A DNA stretch of 35,354 nucleotides from a virus. Positions 22,091-30,700 of the stretch are shown one piece after another. Positions within the stretch are counted from its first letter, which is position 1; the number at the start of each line of letters is the position of its first letter. The stretch spans positions 1 through 35,354 of IMG/VR virus record IMGVR_UViG_3300006077_000015; one strand, given 5' to 3'. Below the pieces are notes generated by a model. The model was not told the origin of the DNA. It did no database searches and was given only the letters and a program-made list of their open reading frames with translations. The position numbers and the translations under genes were made by a program.

Positions 22091-22489
22091 CTAAATATTT
22101 ATTTTCATTGTGTAACCAATGTTTTCTGCATTTAAAAGCCTACCCCATGCCCTGGGATTTCTTTCTGTATTAAAATAAATACCTGTTGCTCCACTTTTTT
22201 TAGCAAACTCAATTAACGCCATTTTCATCTCTTTTGGCCTATCTGTTGAACATTGAGCAACAAATAAATCGTTATAAACGTTGTCCATAAATACTAAAGC
22301 AAAACCATGAATTTCTTTGTTATTGTTAACCAAAATTAATAATCTGTAAACATTTAAAGGTATAAAGGCCATCATTAAGCGATTTAGTTCGCCTTCTTCT
22401 AAACCTTCTTTAAGTTTTGCAATATACTTTCTCCAATAATCTTTTAGTTTTAAAATTATTTCTGGGGTTTGTACTTGTATTAGTTGCAT
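22091..22489 (-). CDS. GNAT-like acetyltransferase fold protein
   Basis: 132-aa protein resembling short phage proteins of the GNAT fold: N-terminal helices (VQTPEIILKLKDYWRKYIAK), a central strand pair YRLLILVNNNKEIHGFALVF and a C-terminal FAKKSGATGIYFNTERNPRAW with AENIGYTMKINI. The classic acetyl-CoA loop (R/Q-x-x-G-x-G/A) is not evident, so the protein may be structural or inactive. It lies between the tailspike and a virion gene. The ATG lacks a good ribosome site and is preceded by a 78-base A+T-rich gap. Confidence 0.65.
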   Translation of the reverse strand: MQLIQVQTPEIILKLKDYWRKYIAKLKEGLEEGELNRLMMAFIPLNVYRLLILVNNNKEIHGFALVFMDNVYNDLFVAQCSTDRPKEMKMALIEFAKKSGATGIYFNTERNPRAWGRLLNAENIGYTMKINI

Positions 22490-22567
22490 GTTAATATTCT
22501 TCTATGCCTATAAAGTTTTATTTTTTAAAAGCAATAAATAAATTTATATGTAAAAGATAATTTTAAA

Positions 22568-25054
22568 TTAAGTAATTGCATCATAAATTGGCAAATACCC
22601 AACAACATTTCCATCTTTATCATAAACTGCAATTTTCTTTACTACGGTACCTAACGTTGTTGCTGCTTGAACATCTTCACTTGTCCACTTATCATTACGA
22701 AAACCGACAGTAATAAATTCTGCAACTGCCTGATTTTCTAGGACCCAATATATATTATTTGTATCAGTTGTAGGGTCTTGAGCCTCTCCACCATCTTTTA
22801 GCGCTCTATAAACATAACCATCACTACCTAATACCCAATCACCAGCAATATATGTAGACGTAGAACTCCATGCTTCTTTGTACAAGGCTCCATCCGTAAC
22901 ACAAACATACTCAATTATATTTGAAGATCTTCCTGCTCTAAATCTCTGGCCAGCTTTCCAATTACCAGCTTGTGGAATACCTTCATACATAAATGTTTGC
23001 AAGTTTAAGTCTCCACTATCGCTATATCCCTCTGATGCTGTTATATAATTGCCCTGAATTTGTGGATAAGCATATCTCCAACCTGCAGTAACATCAATTG
23101 TTTTTGTACAGTTCTTTATTGTATTACCAACGACATTTGAGGTATTTGTATTGGCAGTATCTATTAAAATACCTGTCCCTTTATAAGCGACAATATTCCC
23201 ACTTACACTACAACCTAATGAAGTTGATAGAAAAATACCAATCGTCTCATCGTTATTATAATTCCTATAATTATCCTGAGACGAAAATGTCCAGGGATCA
23301 TTAGAAAAGATATTCCCTACAACAGAGGTATGATATGCCGTTGCTAAAACACATCCTTTGGTTAAACCAATTACTGTATTTCCAGAAATAGTTCCTTCGT
23401 GGGCATATTGTACAAGAATACCTGTAAAGGCGTGTACCGGAGAAGTATAAGAAGCAATTGGTGTGACAGGAGAATTTATAACATTTCCACAAATAGAAAA
23501 GTTAGTACCTTTGCCTTCTATAGTATTATTAATATCTGTTATTTTAATTCCAAAAACGCATACAAAATTTGAGTCATTTATATCCGAACTTTGTACTATT
23601 CTATTTCCAACAATTGTTATACCATGATTATTAGATCCCAAAATTGAACAATAACTATCTTTTATTTCATTTCCAATTATTTTTGATGAACCGCTTTCAC
23701 TAGCTTCAATAGCATATCCTTTTATATTGTTTAGTTTATTAGAAAAAACTGAATTTTCGGAACCACCCCAATCTCCAATACCTTCGTAACAATACTCAAT
23801 ATGATTTTGTTTCGCAACATTAGAATAACCAGCTAAAACAATAGCTTGATTACAATTATAAAAATAACATTGTTCTACAACATTATTGTTATAGTTAGAA
23901 TTGTAAGCACCAGCTTCACCAATTAAAATGCCCTCTCCACCAACATGTTTAAAACTGCAATTTTTAATTATATTGTTAGCACCGAGAGTTTGCAATCCTT
24001 TTCCACCTGTATTTGTCGCACTATCCCATCTGACTGTGGTTGTGTCCCCGCCTACAATACTTATTCCTTCTATTAAATTATTGTCCCCAGTTATTTTTAG
24101 TGCAACGGTATTTACATCTGTTTCCCAAGAAGTAGGAGGCTGGATAATATTATTATCTCTCCCACCAATTCCAATAATTTTTGTATTATTTAGTACGACA
24201 TCAAGTGTATTTGTTAACTGAAGAACTTGTCCTTTAAAATCTAAAAATATAATACTACCACCAATAGTATTTACAAATATAAGTGTTTTTTCTAAAGTAT
24301 CCCCACTAAGCAAATCACCAAACCACTCAGGGTAAACAGCCTCAATCTTAGGACTACCAGTTACAATTCCATCACCATCAAATATCTGCCAAAGACCAGC
24401 CCTAAATCCACAATTTAAAGTCAAAACGTATTGATGAGTATAATCAGCAGTTATTGCTGCTCCGCTTGCTGGAGCAGTTGTAAAAGTTATTTGGCCTGTA
24501 TCGTAATCTATTGTATAATCGGTGTCTCTTGTTTGAGCAGTCCCATCAACATAAACAGTCTCTGAATTTTCTAACACTGGAGATTCTTGTAGATTAAAAA
24601 CAGTAGTTGTTCCGTCCCCCGTTCCAACACTTTCTCCGGTTATTGCTTGAGTTTGTACATTAAATTTTCCTGGATATACAAAATCGATAAAAACATTAGA
24701 GGGAATTGTAACGTCGGTTAGAATATCAATAGTGCTAGAGACAGCTAGTCTAACATTATCACTCCCAATTAAAGTAACTACATCAGATAAACTCTTTGTT
24801 ATCCTGTCTACAACAACCCATGTCCCACTACTAGCGTCATACCTTCTTAAAATTGGCATGCCATTTGATGTATCTAGCCATAAATGATCTTGCACTGGAT
24901 CTGTTGGCGCATTAATTCCAGTATCTAACTTTCTTAATCTATTCAAATAACCATAAACTTGATTAAATTCATTAATATGCTTTTCAAGCGCCTGAGATGT
25001 AGTGTCCCCAGTCGGGGTAAAATTTACTGGATAACCTAAATCCCACTCTCCCAT
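22568..25054 (-). CDS. Beta-helix tailspike / receptor-binding protein
   Basis: 828-aa protein. The N-terminal 130 residues include a head segment with LDTGINAPTDPVQDHLWLDT and a short helix. A VGTGDGTTTVFNLQESPV to GAAITADYTHQ module (about 140-210) matches a beta-sandwich repeat often seen in phage fibres. The centre (about 290-680) consists of right-handed parallel beta-helix rungs of the form NNIIKNCSF, VVEQCYFYNC, VVGNIFSND and IVGNRIVQ, as in tailspike depolymerases and pectate-lyase-like proteins. Near 730-780, EAWSSTSTYIAGDWVLGSDG resembles a carbohydrate-binding module of the CBM5/12 type. It probably binds or cleaves a host surface glycan; catalytic residues cannot be picked out. 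GGAGG gives the start. Confidence 0.88.
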   Translation of the reverse strand: MGEWDLGYPVNFTPTGDTTSQALEKHINEFNQVYGYLNRLRKLDTGINAPTDPVQDHLWLDTSNGMPILRRYDASSGTWVVVDRITKSLSDVVTLIGSDNVRLAVSSTIDILTDVTIPSNVFIDFVYPGKFNVQTQAITGESVGTGDGTTTVFNLQESPVLENSETVYVDGTAQTRDTDYTIDYDTGQITFTTAPASGAAITADYTHQYVLTLNCGFRAGLWQIFDGDGIVTGSPKIEAVYPEWFGDLLSGDTLEKTLIFVNTIGGSIIFLDFKGQVLQLTNTLDVVLNNTKIIGIGGRDNNIIQPPTSWETDVNTVALKITGDNNLIEGISIVGGDTTTVRWDSATNTGGKGLQTLGANNIIKNCSFKHVGGEGILIGEAGAYNSNYNNNVVEQCYFYNCNQAIVLAGYSNVAKQNHIEYCYEGIGDWGGSENSVFSNKLNNIKGYAIEASESGSSKIIGNEIKDSYCSILGSNNHGITIVGNRIVQSSDINDSNFVCVFGIKITDINNTIEGKGTNFSICGNVINSPVTPIASYTSPVHAFTGILVQYAHEGTISGNTVIGLTKGCVLATAYHTSVVGNIFSNDPWTFSSQDNYRNYNNDETIGIFLSTSLGCSVSGNIVAYKGTGILIDTANTNTSNVVGNTIKNCTKTIDVTAGWRYAYPQIQGNYITASEGYSDSGDLNLQTFMYEGIPQAGNWKAGQRFRAGRSSNIIEYVCVTDGALYKEAWSSTSTYIAGDWVLGSDGYVYRALKDGGEAQDPTTDTNNIYWVLENQAVAEFITVGFRNDKWTSEDVQAATTLGTVVKKIAVYDKDGNVVGYLPIYDAIT

Positions 25055-25055
25055 A

Positions 25056-26459
25056 CTAAACCTCCGTTATTTCTAAAATTAACCCTAAAAATCTAATTGC
25101 CCCGATCACAACAATCTCGGGTTGAATATAGGGAGCTCTGAAATTTGTTCTTTTTTGAGATTCATGTCTGTTATAAAATACAGCAGGGTCATTATCCAAA
25201 TAAGCTATATCATTATCAGAATAAGCAATATCCCCACCCTTTTGTATAGTTATATTTCTGTAATAATTGTTTATTTGTATATTTACGCTCCCATCCTCAA
25301 GGCCTTCATAAGCAAATTTAACCTTCTTAATCAAAAAGGGAAAATTAGAAAACAGTCTTTTGGTTATTAACCTAGACTGTATACTTTCTCCATTGTCAGT
25401 ATGAATTAAATCATTCATCTTATATAGAACATTCCCAAGTGCAACATAAAGCGTATATGGATCTTCAGCTAAAGCATTACATTGGTCGTTAAAATAAAAA
25501 ACTGTCCAAGCATTCAATAAATAATGATAAACATAAACAAATTTATCGTCTTGAGCTCTAATCCACACCTGGCCTTTCTTTTTTGAATGCCACAACCTAG
25601 CATAATCTTTCATTGTGTTTTTTACTATCCATTTATTTACTTTATCACCAATGCTGGTAGCCCTTAAATCGCCATACTCCATGACAGTTTGTAGGGTTTT
25701 CACTCCATCACTATCCAAAAATACAAGATAATCACCAATGCTGGTTGTTGATAATCTAGATAGCCCACTTACTTTGTTTGCAACCTCATAAACAACCCAA
25801 TCAGGATACGAGCCTACCACACGATATATTCTCCCATTGTCTTTAAATACAACTATATCCCTTGATAACATTTGAACTGCAATTATATTTCCACCATCTT
25901 TGTATCCAACTTCCAACATCAAGGCCTTCCCTGAAGTGAAATCCCATTGTGTCTCATCTCCAACTCCAGACCAATAAAGATAATCACTGCCTTCTTGAGA
26001 TACTACTACTCTGCCATACTGTACATTGACATAGTCTGAATTTGGGGCATCCGAAATTGTTGTTAACGTTGTCCCATCATAGCTTTGTAATGCGCCACCA
26101 GAGGCTATCAAGACTTTGTTTTCCCACTCACAATAAATTGGAGTTTTTGTGCCAGATAGAGAACCAATAAGAGTAAATGTTCCGGTACTATATTTGTATA
26201 ACTGATTATTAGACACAACTAAGAGTTGCTGGATGTTTCTTCCGTAATACAAAGAGTCAATAGGATTTGCCAGCTCTCCTAACTTCTCTAGTCCATCCCT
26301 GGTCTTTAGCACGCCAGAACTTGGTTCAAATTCAAAATTATATAGGGCAACACATTCGTTATTTGCAATAACTTCAGGGGGGACCGCTAAATTAAGGCCA
26401 CCTGAAAAATCAACAAACTGGATAGTCTTTGTTGCTGGATGTTTACTTGATATTCTCAT
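25056..26459 (-). CDS. Beta-propeller tail (nozzle-type) protein
   Basis: 467-aa protein rich in beta strands with repeated blades of about 45 residues, such as IQQLLVVSNNQLYKYSTG, VLIASGGALQSYDG, VVVFKDNGRIYRVVG and YLVFLDSDGVKTLQ. The start IQFVDFSGGLNLAVPPEVI resembles the opening of podovirus tail proteins encoded just after the tail adaptor (P22 gp10 or T7 gp12 position). It likely forms the distal tail tube or nozzle to which the tailspike attaches. It overlaps the upstream adaptor gene by 4 bases (ATGA), and its own ribosome site is poor, so it depends on coupling. Confidence 0.78.
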   Translation of the reverse strand: MRISSKHPATKTIQFVDFSGGLNLAVPPEVIANNECVALYNFEFEPSSGVLKTRDGLEKLGELANPIDSLYYGRNIQQLLVVSNNQLYKYSTGTFTLIGSLSGTKTPIYCEWENKVLIASGGALQSYDGTTLTTISDAPNSDYVNVQYGRVVVSQEGSDYLYWSGVGDETQWDFTSGKALMLEVGYKDGGNIIAVQMLSRDIVVFKDNGRIYRVVGSYPDWVVYEVANKVSGLSRLSTTSIGDYLVFLDSDGVKTLQTVMEYGDLRATSIGDKVNKWIVKNTMKDYARLWHSKKKGQVWIRAQDDKFVYVYHYLLNAWTVFYFNDQCNALAEDPYTLYVALGNVLYKMNDLIHTDNGESIQSRLITKRLFSNFPFLIKKVKFAYEGLEDGSVNIQINNYYRNITIQKGGDIAYSDNDIAYLDNDPAVFYNRHESQKRTNFRAPYIQPEIVVIGAIRFLGLILEITEV

Positions 26460-27028
26460 ATTACAAATGGTAGTTGTCTTTCTAGGTTTTGTTTGCCAAA
26501 ATTAGCAAGGCTTAAAACTTTATCTTTAAAATTTGCTAAAAGTTGTCCTTCAGTATTAAGACTATATTCATTCCTATTTAAGGCTAGAAATATAACCATT
26601 TCTTTTAAAAGGTCTTCCATATAGTCTTTTGTTGGCAAGGTATCTGTTATAGCACCAACAGAAGGATAAAAATAAAAATAGTATAAAGTTAAGGGACTAC
26701 TAGCTTTACTATAAATTTTATCTCCAATTATTTTATATAGTATTCGACTAAGAGTTGCTGAAGGTGGCGCACTGTAAAGAGTGTAACCGTCAGAGTCCAG
26801 CACTGCTTTTTCTTTTATAAAATCAGCAGGCAAGTCTCCAACATCATCTGTTAAAGTGATTGTTGTTTCTTTTAAGAGCAAATGGGAATTAATTCCAATA
26901 AGCTCAGAAGATAAAAATCGTATGGCAATATTTAAATACTCTATTAGTTCGTCATTTGAGTATTCAACTACTCCAGTATCGTTTATTTGATACCTAACAG
27001 AACTTAAAAAATCTTCTACAGTGCTCAT
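26456..27028 (-). CDS. Tail adaptor / tubular protein A-like
   Basis: 190-aa protein, helical, with VEDFLSSVRYQINDTGVVEY and DELIEYLNIAIRFLSSELIG at the start and LPADFIKEKAVLDSDGYTLY in the middle. This is the pattern of podovirus head-tail adaptors (P22 gp4 or T7 gp11 position), which form a ring beneath the portal. It sits immediately before the beta-propeller protein, as expected for that role. The start overlaps the end of the previous small gene by 4 bases. Confidence 0.78.
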   Translation of the reverse strand: MSTVEDFLSSVRYQINDTGVVEYSNDELIEYLNIAIRFLSSELIGINSHLLLKETTITLTDDVGDLPADFIKEKAVLDSDGYTLYSAPPSATLSRILYKIIGDKIYSKASSPLTLYYFYFYPSVGAITDTLPTKDYMEDLLKEMVIFLALNRNEYSLNTEGQLLANFKDKVLSLANFGKQNLERQLPFVI

Positions 27029-27246
27029 CCGTTCATCCTCTTAAAGTTTAATGCTAAATTTGCCCTTCTTTTTAGTTTCCTGGTAACCATTATTACTTTC
27101 CCATTTGGCAACTTTAATTTATCCCCAATATTTAAGATTTTTATTTTCTCTAACAGGTTTATTGGAATTTTTTTATCTTCAGGTATCCCTAGCTCCTTAT
27201 GTAAGGCACCTTTCTTTAATTCAATGTCTTGTATCCATTTTGCCAT
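27025..27246 (-). CDS. Small basic virion-module protein
   Basis: 73-aa basic protein beginning MAKWIQDIELKKGALHKELG. The segment KKGALHKELGIPEDKKIP followed by a helix LLEKIKIL resembles short proteins found near capsid and adaptor genes of podoviruses, where they are often annotated as hypothetical. The lysine/arginine-rich C-terminus (TRKLKRRANLALNFKR) could bind nucleic acid. GTGAGG lies 10 bases before the ATG, and it is coupled by a 4-base overlap with the adaptor gene. Confidence 0.75.
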   Translation of the reverse strand: MAKWIQDIELKKGALHKELGIPEDKKIPINLLEKIKILNIGDKLKLPNGKVIMVTRKLKRRANLALNFKRMNG

Positions 27247-27257
27247 TTTTTAAAACC

Positions 27258-27428
27258 TCACTTATCTTGTTTTTGAGAAGTTTTCTTTACAACCTTATAG
27301 CCCAATTTTAAAAAATCTTTTAAATCTCCTTTTCTTATTTCTATAACATCTTTACCTTTTGTGTTATAACCTAATGTCAAGACTTCATTTTTATTTTTCT
27401 TTGACTTTTTTACAAAAACCATCTCCAT
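27258..27428 (-). CDS. Small basic protein of 56 aa in virion module
   Basis: A short frame fills the gap between the 73-aa and 97-aa genes. ATG 27428 lies six bases after GAAGGAG, and the product begins MEMVFVKKSKKNKNEVL. It contains LGYNTKGKDVIEIRKGDL and LKLGYKVVKKTSQK, ending at a TGA eleven bases before the next gene. It is strongly basic with a compact alpha/beta pattern. Function unknown; probably a head-fibre or cement-type minor protein, or a small regulator. The ribosome site and tight fit between neighbours make it convincing despite the size. Confidence 0.75.
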   Translation of the reverse strand: MEMVFVKKSKKNKNEVLTLGYNTKGKDVIEIRKGDLKDFLKLGYKVVKKTSQKQDK

Positions 27429-27451
27429 AAAAAACTCCTTCTTTATTGTTT

Positions 27452-27745
27452 TTATCTTCTTTCTTGCCTTACCCCCAAAATTTCAATTGTTAAATCTTCA
27501 GCAGCAGCTCCAGCATTTGAGGCAGAGACAGACAAGTCGCCATTGCAAGACCTTCCAAAGTCAGACACAACACTAAAAGAGCTGGTGTATTCTTTTCCAG
27601 AGAAAGTAATAGTCGCTGTCACATCTGCCCCTTTTGTTATATTTACATTTGACACTTCAAATTTAACAGAAATTACATCTGAAATACTTCCAGCCGCAGC
27701 AATTGAATAAGTTTTTACAACTCTTTCAGGGACATACCTTTCCAT
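27452..27745 (-). CDS. Small beta-rich virion protein
   Basis: 97-aa protein, Ser/Val/Ala-rich, predicted all-beta (ISDVISVKFEVSNVNITKG, VTATITFSGKEYTSSFSVV). This could be a capsid decoration or head-fibre protein. GGGAGG gives the start. No recognised domain; placed among small genes after the capsid gene. Confidence 0.72.
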   Translation of the reverse strand: MERYVPERVVKTYSIAAAGSISDVISVKFEVSNVNITKGADVTATITFSGKEYTSSFSVVSDFGRSCNGDLSVSASNAGAAAEDLTIEILGVRQERR

Positions 27746-27747
27746 AA

Positions 27748-28029
27748 TTAAATCCTCCCTTCACTTGTTCTATACTGAGGATTTTCTTTTAAGAATTTTT
27801 TCATTGCCCTATCGTCAGTCATAATTTCAATGGCCTTTTCTGAAGGTAAACTCATTAAAACATCTAATGGGATAGAGCCAATTTTGCGTATAGTCTTCTT
27901 TTTAGAAAATCCTTTACTTATTTGTCTCTTTTCCAGAGCATTTAAATATATCAAATCTCTAATATCACTAACAATATGAGCTTTATAATGTCCTTCTTTT
28001 GGTTGTTCTAAAAATACCTTTCTTTTCAT
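27748..28029 (-). CDS. Hypothetical protein, capsid region
   Basis: 93-aa basic protein with helical segments (DIRDLIYLNALEKRQISKG, IPLDVLMSLPSEKAIEIM) and a C-terminal KKFLKENPQYRT. Unrecognised. AAGGA site at acceptable spacing, 2 bases before the next gene. By position it is a minor head protein. Confidence 0.72.
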   Translation of the reverse strand: MKRKVFLEQPKEGHYKAHIVSDIRDLIYLNALEKRQISKGFSKKKTIRKIGSIPLDVLMSLPSEKAIEIMTDDRAMKKFLKENPQYRTSEGRI

Positions 28030-28039
28030 ATCAAATCCT

Positions 28040-28279
28040 TTATGTTAAAGCCACATAATGCCAAGCACCACCAGCATATACATATAATCTCTTTCCTGGC
28101 GTAGTAGCATTTGTGTCTTTTGCAACTCTTATGTCAAAATCAACGTCTGAGGGAGTTGGGGGACTATAATTAGCAAATCCTCCACCATAATCTGCTTCAT
28201 CATATCCAACTACTCCATCTAAAATACTATTTGGTTGTTTTGTAGATGAATTTTGTGCAACAATATTGGGTATAGCCAT
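28040..28279 (-). CDS. Hypothetical small virion protein
   Basis: 79-aa acidic protein rich in Asp, Tyr and Gly, with DYGGGFANYSPPTPSDVDFD and a C-terminal PGKRLYVYAGGAWHYVALT that resembles the short C-terminal strands of phage fibre or head-decoration proteins. AGGAGG gives the start. It is the first gene after the terminator that follows the capsid-linked 68-aa gene. Confidence 0.72.
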   Translation of the reverse strand: MAIPNIVAQNSSTKQPNSILDGVVGYDEADYGGGFANYSPPTPSDVDFDIRVAKDTNATTPGKRLYVYAGGAWHYVALT

Positions 28280-28300
28280 ATTATCCTCCTATTTTTTATA

Positions 28301-28325
28301 AAAAGGGCAGAGAACATCTCTGCCC
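28301..28325 (-). terminator. Intrinsic terminator downstream of capsid gene pair
   Basis: GGGCAGAGA (28305-28313) pairs with TCTCTGCCC (28317-28325) around ACA. On the minus strand it is followed by TTTTTA. It lies five bases after the 68-aa gene and inside the late operon, with no evident promoter downstream, so it probably limits rather than stops transcription of the tail genes. Confidence 0.8.
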
Positions 28326-28330
28326 AAACT

Positions 28331-28537
28331 TTATATTACAAACTCAACCTTAGTACGACCTTTTTCGTCTTTTGCGAACTTAATCGCAATTTGAGAAAAA
28401 TCTTTACCTATAAGCTTTTTGGTTGCCTCCTCTGCGATGTCTAAGATTTCTTTTACAGATAACTCCTGATCCTGGAGCGCTTCCCCAACCTTAGAGCTAA
28501 GCAGAGTAACTAAAGCAAACACCTTTAAAAAGTTCAT
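28331..28537 (-). CDS. Hypothetical 68-aa protein linked to capsid gene
   Basis: 68-aa protein with a mildly hydrophobic N-terminus (FLKVFALVTLLSSKVGEAL, possibly a helix or weak signal) and a helical/beta C-terminus (LDIAEEATKKLIGKDFSQIA). AGGAGG precedes the ATG, and it starts 13 bases after the major capsid gene ends, before the terminator, so it is made at capsid-like levels. Function unknown. Confidence 0.72.
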   Translation of the reverse strand: MNFLKVFALVTLLSSKVGEALQDQELSVKEILDIAEEATKKLIGKDFSQIAIKFAKDEKGRTKVEFVI

Positions 28538-28550
28538 AGCAAGCCTCCTA

Positions 28551-29432
28551 TTAGCTTAAATCTTTTACTATGGCATTGGCCTTTTCTGCTCTTGCTTCCA
28601 GCGTAAGTTCTCCAATTATTACCTTTTCAATGGCATCTTTAGTTTCTGCAACTGGACGAGTAGCAAAGGGACGTAGATAAGAGATCTTCCATCTGCCTTT
28701 TTCAAGTATATATATTTTATCAGTTTCCATTAATCTATGAGGAACTATCCTTAAAATCCCAAAATCTGACTCATAAACATCTATCGCAGCTATAAGTCTT
28801 TTATCTTGAGCATCTATTGTCTTGGTAGTCCCAGCAGTAAAACCGCTTATAGCCCTCTTTTTAGACCCAGAACAAACTACCATATTGGGATTTCCACCAT
28901 CTTCCCATGCAGCTTGAACACCATCGTTCAGAAGGTCTTCAGTAAGAGCTCTTGCGGTTCCACCGTTATCCAGCACGTTTGTAGTTACAAAAGCCTGAAT
29001 GCCGCCCATGGTCCTTGGAGTAGTAGCATCTCCAGCAGCAGCAGTTAGATTCCTTACAATCGCATATTCAACATCATTTGCAATCTCTTTCATGGCCTTT
29101 GTCATTTGATAGGCTATTTCAGACTTAATGCCTGCCTTTTGAACCGCTTCTTGAGTCCTGGAAACACCATACCCCTGTTCAAATATTTGAGTATAGTTGC
29201 CTTTCCTGACTCTTGTGGTTGGGGTAGAGACTGTATAATCAGCTCCCTCAACCTGAGCGTTAGATCCAGGGGTCTTTAAAGAATCTTCTACCCATTCATG
29301 GTAAGTTGCAGTAGCAGGCTCACCCCTACCAAATCCACTGTAGAGTGGAGTATCCGTTGGAGAGATATTGGTTATAATATCAGATAAATCTTCCCTGTTG
29401 CCTACAGCGTTATAAGTTATAAGATCTGCCAT
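28551..29432 (-). CDS. Major capsid protein, DUF5309 family
   Basis: 293-aa protein that matches the DUF5309 major head proteins, which have the HK97 fold. Typical start ITYNAVGNREDLSDIITNIS, then PTDTPLYSGFGRGEPATATY, EQGYGVSRTQEAVQKAGIKSE in part, a central MVVCSGSKKRAISGFTA and a closing segment IYILEKGRWKISYLRPFATR. It lies after portal and scaffold, as expected, and has an AGGAGG site. The family is common in podoviruses and related tailed phages. Confidence 0.92.
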   Translation of the reverse strand: MADLITYNAVGNREDLSDIITNISPTDTPLYSGFGRGEPATATYHEWVEDSLKTPGSNAQVEGADYTVSTPTTRVRKGNYTQIFEQGYGVSRTQEAVQKAGIKSEIAYQMTKAMKEIANDVEYAIVRNLTAAAGDATTPRTMGGIQAFVTTNVLDNGGTARALTEDLLNDGVQAAWEDGGNPNMVVCSGSKKRAISGFTAGTTKTIDAQDKRLIAAIDVYESDFGILRIVPHRLMETDKIYILEKGRWKISYLRPFATRPVAETKDAIEKVIIGELTLEARAEKANAIVKDLS

Positions 29433-29454
29433 CTTTTACCTCCTTTTTTTTAAA

Positions 29455-30411
29455 TCAGACTAGCCCCATCTTTATCAAGGCAGCAGCCTGTTCATCCTCG
29501 CTCATTCTGGCGAAATCACGAGGTTTTATTTGACTTTGAGTATCAACTTGTCCTAGGCCAGCACCTTCTAAGGTAGGTGGCTTTTTGCCTTGAGCAGTAG
29601 GAGCTTGAGTCTGTACTTGTTTTTGTTGTGTTTGAGTGTTTGTTGTACCTAAACTTTTACCTAACTTCTGTTCATAAAATTCCCGCCTACACTTCTCCCA
29701 AAAAGGGAGAACAACGCTTGCGTCTTTTTCTTGTAAGGCCCTAGCGAGCTTTAGATATTCTTTTGCAGGCAGCTCCATCAATTTCTCCTGAGCATACCTG
29801 TCAATATGATCAAAGTATGGCTCAGAGGTCTTTAGTTCTTGAAACTTCTGTTGAAGAGCTTCCTGTTTTTGATACTCATTTGAAAGCCTGCTAGCCTCAA
29901 ACGCTAGAGCAGTAATATGCTCTGGATTTAATTCATCAAACTCGCCAAACCTCTGTATTACTCTCTTTTTAGCCTCTTCCTTTATTGCATCCAAAGGGTC
30001 TTGAGGCTGAGCACTTTGTTCTTGAGGTTGGGCCTGCGTAGTTTTGGCAACGGTTTGTTTTAAAAGAGCTTCATAATAGGGCCTTAATTCTGGACTTAGA
30101 CGGTTAAAATCAACCTCATGTAATTCAAGTTGAGCCAACTCTTCAGGAGCATAATAATTTGTCTCCTGTTCGCTGGCACTCTCTCCTGTTGAAGGTTCTT
30201 CTTTACCAGCCTCTCCTTGTTGAGTAGATGTTGTATCGTCTTGATCACCTACCCAATCATTAAAGTTGCCCTGAAGACTTCCTTCTTCATCCAGAAAGAA
30301 GTCAGGACTCTCTTGAGACTGTTCACCGGAACCCTCAACAGGCTGCTGTCCTTGCACCTCTTGCCCTTCAAGAGCATCACCAGCAGTTATATTCTCTTTG
30401 TTTTCTACCAT
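29455..30411 (-). CDS. Scaffolding protein
   Basis: 318-aa acidic, Gln/Glu-rich, largely disordered and helical protein. N-terminal 100 residues are low-complexity (Glu, Gln, Ser). A helical core with EEAKKRVIQRFGEFDELNPE and FQELKTSEPYFDHIDRYAQE follows, and the C-terminus ends with a basic-acidic motif DFARMSEDEQAAALIKMGLV. This is the usual build of tailed-phage scaffolds, and it sits between portal and capsid genes. ATG 30411, nine bases after AGGAGG, is preferred to ATG 30429, which overlaps that site. Confidence 0.85.
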   Translation of the reverse strand: MVENKENITAGDALEGQEVQGQQPVEGSGEQSQESPDFFLDEEGSLQGNFNDWVGDQDDTTSTQQGEAGKEEPSTGESASEQETNYYAPEELAQLELHEVDFNRLSPELRPYYEALLKQTVAKTTQAQPQEQSAQPQDPLDAIKEEAKKRVIQRFGEFDELNPEHITALAFEASRLSNEYQKQEALQQKFQELKTSEPYFDHIDRYAQEKLMELPAKEYLKLARALQEKDASVVLPFWEKCRREFYEQKLGKSLGTTNTQTQQKQVQTQAPTAQGKKPPTLEGAGLGQVDTQSQIKPRDFARMSEDEQAAALIKMGLV

Positions 30412-30415
30412 TTTT

Positions 30416-30700
30416 TTAGTCCTCCTCATTTAAATTATCTAAATTTTGCATATCTTCTCTATAAATGTAACTATTTTTAGCATCATTTTCAAGTTTTTGT
30501 AAGAATTTGTCAAGAATTGTAAGTTCTGCTCTTATTTTGTCCCAATTTTCTACGCTAGAATTTTTCCAATCTTCAAATAAAAGCTTCTGCATTTCAACCA
30601 CATACTCACGAAAAACATCAACCAAGTCCCTGGCCTTGAGCGCCCTGAAAAATTTCTCCCGCAACTCCTCCAGGAGCTTCATTTTGTCCTGTTGCTGCAT
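30416..30700 (-). CDS. Small helical protein between portal and scaffold
   Basis: 94-aa, highly charged, all-helical protein (KLLEELREKFFRALKARDLV, VENWDKIRAELTILDKFLQK). GGGAGG precedes the ATG. The first 83 bases are out-of-frame inside the 3' end of the portal gene. A small helical protein at this place might be a portal-scaffold adaptor, but no family is recognised. Confidence 0.7.
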   Translation of the reverse strand: MQQQDKMKLLEELREKFFRALKARDLVDVFREYVVEMQKLLFEDWKNSSVENWDKIRAELTILDKFLQKLENDAKNSYIYREDMQNLDNLNEED

